A stretch of DNA of 64,000 nucleotides from Rossellomorea sp. y25 (GTDB lineage Bacteria > Bacillota > Bacilli > Bacillales > Bacillaceae_B): assembly GCF_038049935.1 (NCBI RefSeq), contig NZ_CP145886.1, forward strand, positions 2,674,501 through 2,738,500, written 5' to 3'. The translations under genes were made by a program, and so were the position numbers. Shown here piece by piece: positions 33,744 through 41,758 of this stretch (position 1 is the first letter of the stretch; every line of letters starts with the position of its first letter). The notes under the pieces are model-generated. The model searched no databases and was not told where the DNA came from. It was given only the letters and a program-made list of their open reading frames with translations.

Positions 33744-33995
33744 TTATGCATTATTCTTTAACTCTTCTGATTGATAAATTTCTTCATACTCTGACCATTT
33801 CGTCGTTCTCTTTAAATATTCTCTAAAGCTGAAGATGGTCTTATGCCGATTCTGATTGACAATCTTTGAAATAAATTGATTCAGCCTAAGATTTACCCTT
33901 AGATAAAGTGGGCTATCTTCCTTCATGACAGGAACTTCCAAGATTTTGACCTTCCGTCCATCCGTTGATTTGAACTCAATGGTTTTTGTCAGCAA
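33744..33995 (-). CDS. Conserved-looking small protein, unknown
   Basis: Product of 83-90 residues that I do not recognise. It is basic, without a membrane segment or Cys, containing GRKVKILEVPVMKEDSPLYL and a helical C-terminus. TTG 33995 has AAGAGG nine bases upstream and is my choice; GTG 34016 has no ribosome site but would extend it by seven codons. It lies alone between a degV-like gene and an SRAP gene and has a weak terminator, so it is probably real, but a role cannot be given. Confidence 0.6.
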   Translation of the reverse strand: MLTKTIEFKSTDGRKVKILEVPVMKEDSPLYLRVNLRLNQFISKIVNQNRHKTIFSFREYLKRTTKWSEYEEIYQSEELKNNA

Positions 33996-34101
33996 AGTAT
34001 CAATCCTCTTTTTCACCCGTTTATACTCTTATTATACCCCATTTCACGGCGCATAAAATGTCTAATCATGCAAAAATACTAATATTTTTTCTAAAGATCT
34101 C

Positions 34102-34755
34102 TTAAGAAACAGGCAGTATGCATTCAACCGAATCGTGTTTGGGTGAATTAACGAAATTGGATACCTGGTACCCTTTCATTCCGTCTTTCTGAAGCGGTTT
34201 TAAAACCGAGGACGCTTCCTCAAATGAATAATCGTCCGTATTCAGCCATTTTTCAATGGCCTCACGATTCGTGAGTATAACAGGCATTCGTTCATGAACC
34301 GGTTTTACAAGTGAGTTAGCTTCTGTTGTAAGAATCGTAGAGGTTGCCCCCTCCCCATTACGATCCCATAACCCGGCAAATACAAATGGCTCATCCTCTT
34401 TTAATTGAAATCTCACAGGAACCTTTTGTGTGTTCTCCTTCTTCCATTCATAGAAACCATCTGCAAATATCACCATTCTTTTCGAATGGACAAGGGATTT
34501 GAAGCTGGGTTTCTCCAATAAGGTTTCACTGCGGGCATTGATCAACGGTTTCCACTTCTTCCGTTCTGCCCAATGAGGAACGAGCCCCCACGTTATCTCT
34601 CCCGCTCTGCGCTTGCCCTTATGTGATATAAGGGAAAGAACTTTTTGTGATGGGGCAATATTGTATCGAGGCTGCCATTCTTCAAGGAATTCATCAATTA
34701 AGTATTGTCTTACTAATTCTTCTAAAGGAGTCGTTAAGGAAAACCTACCGCACAC
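34102..34755 (-). CDS. SRAP/HMCES (YedK) abasic-site DNA-protein crosslinking protein
   Basis: SOS-response-associated peptidase family protein which crosslinks through Cys2 to abasic sites in single-stranded DNA. Choosing GTG 34755 (GAGGTGA five bases upstream) gives Met-Cys-Gly-Arg-Phe, so the catalytic Cys becomes residue 2 after Met removal; the longer frame starting at 34764 would bury it. Other active-site parts are seen: INARSETLLEKPSF, FADGFYEWK and HERMPVIL. 217 residues. No LexA box found upstream. Similar to B. subtilis YoqW/YobE. Confidence 0.93.
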   Translation of the reverse strand: MCGRFSLTTPLEELVRQYLIDEFLEEWQPRYNIAPSQKVLSLISHKGKRRAGEITWGLVPHWAERKKWKPLINARSETLLEKPSFKSLVHSKRMVIFADGFYEWKKENTQKVPVRFQLKEDEPFVFAGLWDRNGEGATSTILTTEANSLVKPVHERMPVILTNREAIEKWLNTDDYSFEEASSVLKPLQKDGMKGYQVSNFVNSPKHDSVECILPVS

Positions 34756-34947
34756 CACTGTCACCTCATTCGTTTCTTTACTTAGGAATATACATCATAA
34801 TGAGAAGAATTTCTAATCCAAAAGGCGCACTTTAATCCTTTACTATGTTAATGATTGCACAATGACGATAAGAGGATTATCATAAATATATACATTGTTG
34901 ACTCATTGAGCGTTCAATGAGGGCATTATAGAAAGGATGAGACTTCT

Positions 34948-35586
34948 TTGACATATGATTTCGATTTTTCCAATTGGAAAGAAGAAGTTGCAAACGCCAT
35001 TACCCACGGAATCGGATTAATTTTGAGCATACCCGCTTTAGTGATGTTAATCATATTCGCCGTACATGAAGGATCCGCCTGGCATATTGTGAGCTTCTCT
35101 ATCTTCGGTTCCTCAATGATTCTTCTATACTTATTTTCAACCTTGTTACACAGCTTTAAGCCTTCAAAAGTAAAGAATCTATTTGCCATTTTAGATCATT
35201 CGGCTATTTATATCCTGATCGCCGGAACCTATACTCCATTTATGCTAATCAGTGTGAGAGGTGCATTGGGATGGACATTGTTTGGGATTGTCTGGGGACT
35301 CGCCATTGTAGGAATTGTATTTAAATGCTACTTTGTTCAACGTTTCCAGGTCGTTTCCACCTTCTTTTACCTTGTGATGGGCTGGCTTGTCATCATTGCC
35401 ATAAAACCATTATATGCCAGTCTTACCGGTGCCGGATTCGGACTGTTGCTGGCAGGCGGAATCATGTATTCCATCGGAGCCATTTTCTACGTGTGGAACA
35501 AACTGCCTTACAATCACGCGATCTGGCATCTTTTCGTATTGGCAGGAAGCAGCTTTATGTATTTCTGTATCTTGTTTTACGTTTAA
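34948..35586 (+). CDS. yplQ: Hemolysin III / PAQR family membrane protein
   Basis: Seven-helix membrane protein of the hemolysin III (PAQR) family, 212 residues. Conserved putative metal or catalytic residues occur in EEVANAITHGIG, FAILDHSAIYILIAGTYTPF and the final NHAIWHLFVLAGS. Despite the name, function is unsettled (hydrolase-like activity is proposed). TTG 34948 is the start, with AAAGGATGAG upstream. Convergent with dfrA across a perfect palindrome, as in the B. subtilis yplQ area. Confidence 0.93.
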   Translation: MTYDFDFSNWKEEVANAITHGIGLILSIPALVMLIIFAVHEGSAWHIVSFSIFGSSMILLYLFSTLLHSFKPSKVKNLFAILDHSAIYILIAGTYTPFMLISVRGALGWTLFGIVWGLAIVGIVFKCYFVQRFQVVSTFFYLVMGWLVIIAIKPLYASLTGAGFGLLLAGGIMYSIGAIFYVWNKLPYNHAIWHLFVLAGSSFMYFCILFYV

Positions 35587-35606
35587 GTATGGTTATGTTT
35601 TTCAAT

Positions 35607-35644
35607 AAAAGGGTACTGCCGGGATATCCCGGCAGTACCCTTTT
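35607..35644. terminator. Perfect 38-bp palindromic bidirectional terminator
   Basis: AAAAGGGTACTGCCGGGAT (35607-35625) is followed at once by its exact complement. It ends both yplQ and dfrA transcripts; A-runs at the left and T-runs at the right serve the two strands. Confidence 0.95.
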
Positions 35645-35657
35645 ATTATCTTCTCAT

Positions 35658-36143
35658 CTATTTACGTACATATACCTTAAATTCATAGTCGTAAGGATTT
35701 TTCTCATCCTTCAATCCTTTAACAGATGAGACACAAGTGAAATTCTCCCATGGGATGGAAGGCATGGTCGTGTCGCCTTCAAATTCATGATGAATCTCTG
35801 TTACATACAACTTATCTACATGAGGGATGAACTGCTTGTACACTTCTCTTCCGCCCATAATAAAGGTTTCAGAGTCCCTTCCTTCTGCCCATTCCAGGAT
35901 ATCCTCTACAGAATGCAGGACGAGACAGCCTTCCGGTTGAAAGCTTGTATTTCTTGTAAGAATGACATTCTCCCTTTTTGGTAACGGCATACCGATGGAA
36001 TCAAACGTTTTTCTTCCCATGACGATTCCATGTCCATTTGTCGTTTTCTTGAAGTATTTCAGATCTTCAGGAAGCCTCCATGGCAATCCATTGTCTTTCC
36101 CAATTAGTTGATTCTGATCCATTGCCCAAATAAAAGAGATCAT
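35658..36143 (-). CDS. dfrA: Dihydrofolate reductase
   Basis: DHFR of 161 residues, the chromosomal trimethoprim-target type; reduces dihydrofolate, which is produced by thymidylate synthase. [28 protein letters not shown] and the NADPH loop IVMGRKTF, then [12 protein letters not shown], are standard. Its ATG overlaps the thyA stop (ATGA), so thyA-dfrA are coupled and the folate cycle is balanced. Confidence 0.97.
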   Translation of the reverse strand: MISFIWAMDQNQLIGKDNGLPWRLPEDLKYFKKTTNGHGIVMGRKTFDSIGMPLPKRENVILTRNTSFQPEGCLVLHSVEDILEWAEGRDSETFIMGGREVYKQFIPHVDKLYVTEIHHEFEGDTTMPSIPWENFTCVSSVKGLKDEKNPYDYEFKVYVRK

Positions 36144-36934
36144 ACACTCACGGCTCCTTTAATATGTGGATGTGGATCATATTCTTCAAGGGTGAAATCT
36201 TCAAACTTAAATCCAAAAATATCCTTCACTTCTGGATTAATAGATAATGATGGTAATGATCTAGGTTCTCTGGAAAGCTGTAAGTTCACTTGATCAAGGT
36301 GATTCTGATAGATATGTACATCACCGAAAGTATGAACGAACTCTCCAGCTTCCAGATCACATACCTGGGCTACCATCATTGTTAATAGAGCGTATGAAGC
36401 TATATTAAAAGGAACGCCGAGGAAAACATCAGCGGAACGTTGGTATAGCTGACAGGATAATTTGCCATCGGCTACATAGAACTGGAATAAGCAGTGGCAA
36501 GGAGGCAAAGCCATATGATCTACATCCGCAACATTCCACGCACTTACGATCATTCTTCTGGAATCTGGATTGTTTTTAATCGTATCAATCAGATTCGTAA
36601 TTTGGTCAATCGTTTCACCATTCGCTCCTGACCACGATCTCCATTGATGACCATATACAGGACCTAACTCTCCGTTTTCATCGGCCCATTCATTCCAAAT
36701 TCGGACTCCGTGTTCTTGAAGATATTCAACGTTCGTATCCCCTTTTAAAAACCAAAGGAGTTCATGGATAATGGATTTCACATGCAGTTTTTTAGTCGTA
36801 AGAAGAGGGAAACCTTCCTTTAGATCAAAACGCATTTGATAACCGAACGTGCTCATCGTGCCTGTACCTGTTCGATCTTCTTTCTTCGTGCCATTTTCAA
36901 GAACATGTTTGCACAAATCTAAATATTGCTTCAC
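36140..36934 (-). CDS. thyA: Thymidylate synthase (ThyA family)
   Basis: Folate-dependent thymidylate synthase, 264 residues. GTG 36934, ten bases after AAAAGG, gives [10 protein letters not shown], aligned with the start of B. subtilis ThyB, also 264 residues; earlier GTG 36943 is less likely. Catalytic Cys in [19 protein letters not shown] and [20 protein letters not shown] also present. By synteny it is the thyB equivalent. It is preceded by a lethal-factor-like protease gene 22 bp upstream and overlaps dfrA. Confidence 0.97.
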   Translation of the reverse strand: MKQYLDLCKHVLENGTKKEDRTGTGTMSTFGYQMRFDLKEGFPLLTTKKLHVKSIIHELLWFLKGDTNVEYLQEHGVRIWNEWADENGELGPVYGHQWRSWSGANGETIDQITNLIDTIKNNPDSRRMIVSAWNVADVDHMALPPCHCLFQFYVADGKLSCQLYQRSADVFLGVPFNIASYALLTMMVAQVCDLEAGEFVHTFGDVHIYQNHLDQVNLQLSREPRSLPSLSINPEVKDIFGFKFEDFTLEEYDPHPHIKGAVSV

Positions 36935-36956
36935 ACTGACCACACCTTTTAAAAGT

Positions 36957-37646
36957 TTATAGTTCTTTAAAAAATTGATATGTTGCTGGTGCCTTCTTCT
37001 TTAGAAGATTTCTAGTTTCTGAGTTTAAATAATACATGGCAAATGTTTCTGCAAAATATTCTTCTTTGTATTGAAGAAAATAGGGTTCGTTCGGGAATAC
37101 CCGTGGAGCTTCTCTCTTCCAAAGAGGCAAGAATTCGAGCTCATAATAAAGGTCCGTTAAGACATAACGATCAATACTGTGGGCGAGTTCATGCAATTCT
37201 AAATTAAACGAATTATGCCCCTTCCCTTTCTCACTGTGACCAATTTTGACTAAAACTAGCTTCGATCCACCAATTCCAGGAACGTCATCCCACGTGATAC
37301 TTTTATTAGTGTACCCTCTTGGGGTAACTCCTTTCAAGTGACTTGTGGTAGAAAAATCGGTTAATTTTTTTACAAACAGCCTTATTTTAATATCCTGTGA
37401 ATTCGTAGACTCTAAAAGTGGGGTTGGAATCCGATCTAATCTCTCAATCATTTCCATTGCAGTTGCTTTATCATAGGTTGATTGGGGCAACAGGACCATA
37501 TTTTCTAACTCTTTACTGGATTGAAGTTGTAATTGTGTTTTAAGAGGAGAATGCTTTAAGAGGGTTCCACTGTAGTCGGCTTTTGAGTTGGTCCACAGAA
37601 TGACCAGAGTAACCGAAATAGCGAGGATGATGAATATACGCTTCAC
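36957..37646 (-). CDS. Anthrax lethal-factor-like secreted zinc metalloendopeptidase
   Basis: 229-residue exported protein. The N-terminus [18 protein letters not shown] is a signal or anchor helix. The C-terminal half has [12 protein letters not shown] (HExxH zinc motif), a downstream third ligand in [13 protein letters not shown], and ends [14 protein letters not shown]. These match in order and spacing the catalytic domain of anthrax lethal factor (HEFGH, EFFAEAFRLMH, KNAPKTFQFI). [19 protein letters not shown] precedes it, as in the ATLF-like family. GTG 37646 follows AGGAGGG. No toxin-translocation domain is present, so a cell-wall or spore-related role is as likely as toxicity. Gap to thyA is 22 bp. 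Confidence 0.88.
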   Translation of the reverse strand: MKRIFIILAISVTLVILWTNSKADYSGTLLKHSPLKTQLQLQSSKELENMVLLPQSTYDKATAMEMIERLDRIPTPLLESTNSQDIKIRLFVKKLTDFSTTSHLKGVTPRGYTNKSITWDDVPGIGGSKLVLVKIGHSEKGKGHNSFNLELHELAHSIDRYVLTDLYYELEFLPLWKREAPRVFPNEPYFLQYKEEYFAETFAMYYLNSETRNLLKKKAPATYQFFKEL

Positions 37647-37744
37647 TTATTGTCCCTCCTTTCTTCTAAGGAAAGTATTATGATGTTATTACTATTTTAA
37701 CATAATGATAGAGTTGTTTTTAGGAGAGATTGTTTCCAATAACT

Positions 37745-37783
37745 AAAGCGGAGGCGGCTCGTTCTGCCCCGACAAGCATAAGG
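37745..37783 (+). repeat. Partial Bacillaceae dispersed repeat
   Basis: AAAGCGGAGGCGGCTCGTTC and the following CCCCGACAAGCATAAGG match from memory a short intergenic repeat common in Bacillaceae genomes (GCGGAGGCG...GACAAGCATAAG). Only one end is present here. Confidence 0.5.
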
Positions 37784-37805
37784 CATACCTGCCATTCAAT
37801 TTGAC

Positions 37806-37845
37806 ACAAAAAAGCAAGCACGCATAATTCACGCACTTGCCTTTA
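37806..37845 (-). terminator. Terminator of ypjP
   Basis: GCAAGCACGC and GCGCACTTGC-like arms form an imperfect stem, with a run of T residues on the minus strand. It lies downstream of the ypjP stop. Confidence 0.75.
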
Positions 37846-37865
37846 TTCTAATATGGACGTTGAAA

Positions 37866-38456
37866 TCAGGAGACACTCATCCATTGTGGCGGAGTGTTTT
37901 TATCCCAATATATACTTCCTAAATCATGATGTGCCTGAAATTGATCATGCACTGTATGATAGTGAAAATTGAAGTAATAGCCATCTTTAGGCGGATGGTC
38001 TTTTCTTACATGAAACCGTATGACATCTTCACCAGAGCGTTGGTCATAAATATGAAAAATCTTTTCTGTTTTTGCATATTGGGGCACTTCTGAAATAGTA
38101 AGTGACGTTAAGTCTTCTTCTGGAAATTGAATAGCTGTATCAGCTATCGCCTTTTCGATTTTAGGAAGGATTAAAGACTTGAATTCGTCTTCAATAACTG
38201 GCCTGATCTTAGACCCGAACTTTTCATAAGCATTTTTCTCTGCTTGTACCATCATTATCCCTATGAAATCCTCCCGGGAAATGGAAGACTCCTCTTCCAG
38301 TACTTCCTCTGGAACAGATTCAACCGACGGAGGCTTTCCATTGCCTTTTGCCATAGTATGATTTTGTTCATTAAGAAAGGCTTGTGAAGGAGAAACAAGT
38401 CCAAAGGTTAGAATGGATAGCAGTATAAAAAACGACTTTTTGAGCCAGATTGACAT
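37866..38456 (-). CDS. ypjP: YpjP family secreted protein
   Basis: 196-residue exported protein of unknown function, near B. subtilis YpjP in size and location. A signal peptide MSIWLKKSFFILLSILTFG ends near SQAFL. The mature part has an acidic linker and the conserved end YHTVHDQFQAHHDLGSIYWDKNTPPQWMS. ATG 38456 has a weak AAGGACG site upstream. Separated by a terminator from the protease-thyA-dfrA unit. Confidence 0.88.
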   Translation of the reverse strand: MSIWLKKSFFILLSILTFGLVSPSQAFLNEQNHTMAKGNGKPPSVESVPEEVLEEESSISREDFIGIMMVQAEKNAYEKFGSKIRPVIEDEFKSLILPKIEKAIADTAIQFPEEDLTSLTISEVPQYAKTEKIFHIYDQRSGEDVIRFHVRKDHPPKDGYYFNFHYHTVHDQFQAHHDLGSIYWDKNTPPQWMSVS

Positions 38457-38602
38457 AGATAACGTCCTTTCCTATGTATTACGTCTATTATTATACTATT
38501 TCTTACGGATAAAAAGTGAAAAAGGTTTCATTTTTTTGTAGGATATAAAAATCTTTATGTGGTAGTATATTAAAGAGGATACTTTGTAAGGAGGATAACT
38601 AG

Positions 38603-38680
38603 ATGGATACAGGACTTATGATCAATATTGGATACTTACTTCTATTAGGTTATTTCGTTGTACTAGGATTTACTGATTAA
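38603..38680 (+). CDS. 25-residue membrane peptide
   Basis: A very short gene with a perfect AAGGAGG eight bases before ATG 38603 and a terminator 13 bp after its stop. The product begins MDTGLMINIGYLLLLGYFVV and is a single hydrophobic helix followed by four residues. Ribosome site and terminator both argue that it is expressed. Function unknown: such peptides may regulate membrane proteins or be type-I-toxin-like, but no antisense RNA is visible. Confidence 0.6.
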   Translation: MDTGLMINIGYLLLLGYFVVLGFTD

Positions 38681-38693
38681 TACTTAGATGATT

Positions 38694-38721
38694 AGACAGG
38701 CTTAAGATGCCTGTCTATTTT
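38694..38721 (+). terminator. Terminator of the 25-residue peptide gene
   Basis: AGACAGGC (38694-38701) pairs with GCCTGTCT (38709-38716), followed by ATTTTATTG. Confidence 0.88.
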
Positions 38722-38794
38722 ATTGTTTAAAAAAGGTTATTTTCACAAGGCTCTCTTCGTAAAGTTTGTTGCTATTGTAGAGGAGAAAGTAATA

Positions 38795-38865
38795 GTTGAT
38801 TTCCGCTCCAGGATGCTCGCTTTCCGCGGGGCTGGCGGTGAGCCTCCTTCCGCTCCAATCAACTT
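38795..38865 (+). repeat. Internally deleted Bacillaceae dispersed repeat (copy A)
   Basis: Starts GTTGATTTCCGCTCCAGG, contains CGCTTTCCGCGGGG and GGCGGTGAGCCTCC, and ends CCGCTCCAATCAAC, whose last seven bases are the inverse of the first seven. From memory these are the two ends of a 130-160 bp repeat scattered between genes in Bacillaceae; the middle is missing. Reading frames over it are not genes. Confidence 0.65.
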
Positions 38866-39032
38866 TCTGAGCATGTATCCTTAATAGAAATCCATAAAAA
38901 ACAAGAAATTTGTCAATCATCCTCATTAAGGTGAGGAGGTATTGATTTTTTTAAGGAAGAAAAATATTTTTTCTAGTTACATTGTTTTTTGCACACCTTT
39001 AAGATCTGTCACAAAAATTCTGTAACGATGGT
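38866..39032. other. AT-rich spacer between two repeat copies
   Basis: No gene, terminator or promoter that I can support. Together with the two repeat copies it makes a gene-free stretch from 38722 to 39212. Confidence 0.5.
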
Positions 39033-39140
39033 GAGGGGAACTGCGTAGACTCCTGCGCAATGCTGGCGTGCCGAGACCCCGTTAGGCTAAGCTGAGGAGG
39101 CTGGGCGAACGTTCGGGGAAAGCGGAGCAGTTCCCCGAAC
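39033..39140 (+). repeat. Degenerate Bacillaceae dispersed repeat (copy B) with hairpin
   Basis: Contains in order GTAGACTCCTGCG, GAGACCCCG, GAGGAGGCT and GGAAAGCGGAGCAGTT, the usual landmarks of the same repeat class, with GGGGAACTGC at the left matching GCAGTTCCCC at the right in inverse. The last 30 bp are a hairpin: GTTCGGGGAA, 10 bases, TTCCCCGAAC. Sequence is diverged, suggesting an old, inactive copy. Confidence 0.65.
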
Positions 39141-39212
39141 CATCCAGCACACACCAATTGACAGAGTCCTGCAGAGCTAGCAATCTTCGCGAAGAGAGAC
39201 TAAATTAAAAGA

Positions 39213-39989
39213 TTATACTCGAATGATTCCAAAGTGAAATTTGGCTGATGGTCTTTTGATCACGTCAAACCCCAGTTCTTTGAATAACGGTGACTGAAAG
39301 TGTTCTTTTAATACTACCCGCTTTTTGGCCACCCTTTTTGCTTCTTCTATTCCTTCTTTTGTTAAGCGTGTATAGCTGGCCCATTGGCGGATGGGGTTAA
39401 TTCCATGAGAATCTGTTAAGGCTTCTTCAAACATCGGATCAAGGTAAACGACGTCGAATGCATTATTTGGAATACCCTTTAATACTTCCTGAAATTGTCC
39501 GTTGATGACGGTGATTCGATTCATTGCACTATTTAGTTCATTGAGTGGAGATACCCAGTCCTGAAGGCCGTGATGTAGGACATGAGAAATATACTTATTC
39601 GCTTCTACTCCGACTACTCTTCCCTTTTCGCCTACAATATGGCTGGCGATAATACTATCTGAAGCAAGACCCAGCGTACAGTCCAATAGACTCATACCCT
39701 CTTTAAGGTCACAAGCTTCTATGAGTGGATCGGTCTCCCCGCGCATGACTCTTTTGATTCTAAAGGAAGCGGAGTTGGGATGGAAAAAGAAAGGTTCGCT
39801 ATTTTCTTCTCTTGTATGAAGTTCTAATCTCTCCTTTCCAATCACTAAACAGTCTTGCTCTTGCAGATTCATATGGTGTAAAATCGATCTCTTCTTTCTG
39901 GGGATATAGGGAATATCGAGTATCTCTGCTGTTTTATGTGCTTTTTCTATGACTTCCTGGTTCGCTCTCCCGCATGTTGTGACAAACAC
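39213..39989 (-). CDS. ypiP: YpiP class-I SAM-dependent methyltransferase
   Basis: Putative methyltransferase of about 258 residues. The SAM motif I is SLLDCTLGLASDSIIAS, followed by RVVGVEANKYIS (motif II) and NAFDVVYLDPMFEEAL (motif IV). Substrate unknown, rRNA-type enzymes share this YDP-like motif. GTG 39989 gives a normal gap after AAAGGAG; the ATG three codons earlier touches it. Two minus-strand neighbours upstream (yphP, ypgR) have the same order in B. subtilis. Confidence 0.88.
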   Translation of the reverse strand: MFVTTCGRANQEVIEKAHKTAEILDIPYIPRKKRSILHHMNLQEQDCLVIGKERLELHTREENSEPFFFHPNSASFRIKRVMRGETDPLIEACDLKEGMSLLDCTLGLASDSIIASHIVGEKGRVVGVEANKYISHVLHHGLQDWVSPLNELNSAMNRITVINGQFQEVLKGIPNNAFDVVYLDPMFEEALTDSHGINPIRQWASYTRLTKEGIEEAKRVAKKRVVLKEHFQSPLFKELGFDVIKRPSAKFHFGIIRV

Positions 39990-40052
39990 TATATACATTC
40001 TCCTTTAATGGTACCGTTTTACGGTTTTTCTTTCGTTTATTTATCCTACCAT

Positions 40053-40089
40053 AAAAAGAAACGGATGACAGAGTCACCCGTTTCTTTTT
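40053..40089. terminator. Terminator downstream of bacilliredoxin
   Basis: AAAAAGAAACGG pairs with CCGTTTCTTTTT, and an inner TGAC/GTCA continues the stem. It follows the brxA stop by 6 bp. Confidence 0.88.
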
Positions 40090-40094
40090 GGTCT

Positions 40095-40529
40095 TTAGCA
40101 ATTTTCGTTAAAAGCTGTGGATAAATTGGAAATAATCGATGAAATGTCATGATCTTCAATTTCTTCCCTCGGGATGAAATGAACGACTTTTTTTCCTTTA
40201 AGTAAAGCCATTGATGGAGAGGAAGGTTCGTACCCTTCGAAGTACTCTCTCATTTTGGCTGTTGCCTCTTTGTCTTGCCCAGCAAAGACAGTAATGAGGT
40301 GATCAGGTGTCTTTTCATTATTCATGACGGATTGCGTTGCAGCGGGTCTTGCAAGTCCCGCTGCACACCCGCATACAGAGTTAATAACGACCAGGGTTGT
40401 TCCATCTGCATTTTCCATATAATTCTCTACTTCTTCTTCTGTACCCAATTCTTTGAAGCCTGCTTGTGTAAGTTCTTGTCTCATCGGTTTAACTAACTGC
40501 CTCATATATTCTTCGTAAGCCATTGACAT
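40095..40529 (-). CDS. brxA: Bacilliredoxin BrxA (YphP)
   Basis: 144-residue DUF1094 thioredoxin-fold protein that removes bacillithiol from bacillithiolated proteins. The redox motif Cys-Gly-Cys lies in VINSVCGCAAGLARPAA near residue 53, the hallmark of BrxA/BrxB; synteny with ypiP and ypgR points to YphP (BrxA). Also MALLKGKKVVHFIPREEIE near the C-terminus is conserved. ATG 40529 follows AAAGGG. Confidence 0.95.
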   Translation of the reverse strand: MSMAYEEYMRQLVKPMRQELTQAGFKELGTEEEVENYMENADGTTLVVINSVCGCAAGLARPAATQSVMNNEKTPDHLITVFAGQDKEATAKMREYFEGYEPSSPSMALLKGKKVVHFIPREEIEDHDISSIISNLSTAFNENC

Positions 40530-40552
40530 TTATAATCAACCCTTTCCCACTA

Positions 40553-41680
40553 TTATTGTTGACGTGCTTCGGTCATCTGTTTCCAAACAGATCCTTTTGC
40601 TTCTTCGCCGCCCTCTATTCGTTCGATGGCCATTTTCACTTGAAGCTTCACTTCGAATTCTGGGTCATTTTCCGCTTCCCGTAAGCCAGGCAATGCAGAT
40701 TCATCCCCTACTTCATAAATGAACATGGCAGCACGCCATCTCACAAGTTTACTCTTATCCTTTAAGGCTAGAATCATTTCCGGAGTGGCTTTTGCAAAAC
40801 CTAAGTCCGAAAGGCAATCTCCAGCCGTTCTCCTTACTGTGACTGATTTATCATGTAACCCTTTATACAGCAAAGGAAGAACTTTTTCATCTTCAATCAT
40901 TCCCAAATAGACAATAGCCAATCGGCGAATGGATACTTTCTCGTCCTCCAGGGCTTTCTCGAGCAGAGGCAGGTCATCTAAAGTCGGATCCTCCATCGCA
41001 TCCAGCTTCTGATACCTTGTTTGCCAGTCCGGCGCTTCAAAGTCCGCGACACTTACCTTTTGCTTCTTCTTGTAAATGAGAGGTCCTTTGGAATCGGTTG
41101 TTTCCTGTGCTTCTTCTACAAGTGCTGCCAGCCTTTCAGAAGGATAGGCTGCAACTAGTTCTTCCGTCACATTGTTACCAATCTCATCTAAGTCTCCGTA
41201 CCGAATACCGTAATCTTTCCACTTTCTGAGAAGGACGACATTATCTCCATCTTTTTGAGACTGACCGATTGCTTCCAGGAATGGGGCGGGAAGTGAAAAT
41301 CGCTTCTCTTGTTCCCCGTCTGTCACCTTTACTTGCATCGGAATTCCCTTGAACATCTGCACGCTAACATTCACTTCACCAAAATGTTCTTCCATGGGAG
41401 ATTCATTTTCCTGGTCCAGAGTATCTTCACCGAAAGCTTTTCTAACCTGTGGCAGAAGCTCCTGCCAATCGAATTTCGCATTTCGCTCAACGGCTAAGAA
41501 GTCGGCAACATGATAGACCCCTTTAATACCGTCTATGGCAAGGATATCTTTAATGACGGGAGGAGCCCCGTCCGCTTCATCTTTTTTATAATTATTGCTC
41601 TTCCCGGCTTTCATTTCCTGGTCAAGAAGAACTTTCATCGTATTAGGACTTGGAGTAGGTTCAATCGATACTATCCTCAA
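40553..41680 (-). CDS. ypgR: CvfC/YpgR conserved virulence-factor C family protein
   Basis: 375-residue protein with an N-terminal NifU-N-like domain (SIEPTPSPNTMKVLLD, then IDGIKGVYHVADFLAVERN) and C-terminal HEAT repeats (DDLPLLEKALEDEKVSIRRL, VTVRRTAGDCLSDLG, KSKLVRWRAAMFIYEVG). In Staphylococcus it is named conserved virulence factor C; biochemical role uncertain, possibly iron-sulfur related. ATG 41680 is preceded by AAAGGGG. It lies 23 bp before brxA and probably shares its transcript. Confidence 0.92.
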   Translation of the reverse strand: MRIVSIEPTPSPNTMKVLLDQEMKAGKSNNYKKDEADGAPPVIKDILAIDGIKGVYHVADFLAVERNAKFDWQELLPQVRKAFGEDTLDQENESPMEEHFGEVNVSVQMFKGIPMQVKVTDGEQEKRFSLPAPFLEAIGQSQKDGDNVVLLRKWKDYGIRYGDLDEIGNNVTEELVAAYPSERLAALVEEAQETTDSKGPLIYKKKQKVSVADFEAPDWQTRYQKLDAMEDPTLDDLPLLEKALEDEKVSIRRLAIVYLGMIEDEKVLPLLYKGLHDKSVTVRRTAGDCLSDLGFAKATPEMILALKDKSKLVRWRAAMFIYEVGDESALPGLREAENDPEFEVKLQVKMAIERIEGGEEAKGSVWKQMTEARQQ

Positions 41681-41758
41681 GCTTGATGCCCCTTTCTATA
41701 AACAGTTCTTATACCATCCATTCTAACATAGTATCCATGATGCCTTAAACGAAGAGAC

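Noticed and set aside
38720..38926. 68-codon minus-strand frame
   Set aside because: It spans the decayed repeat copy A and has no coding signs.
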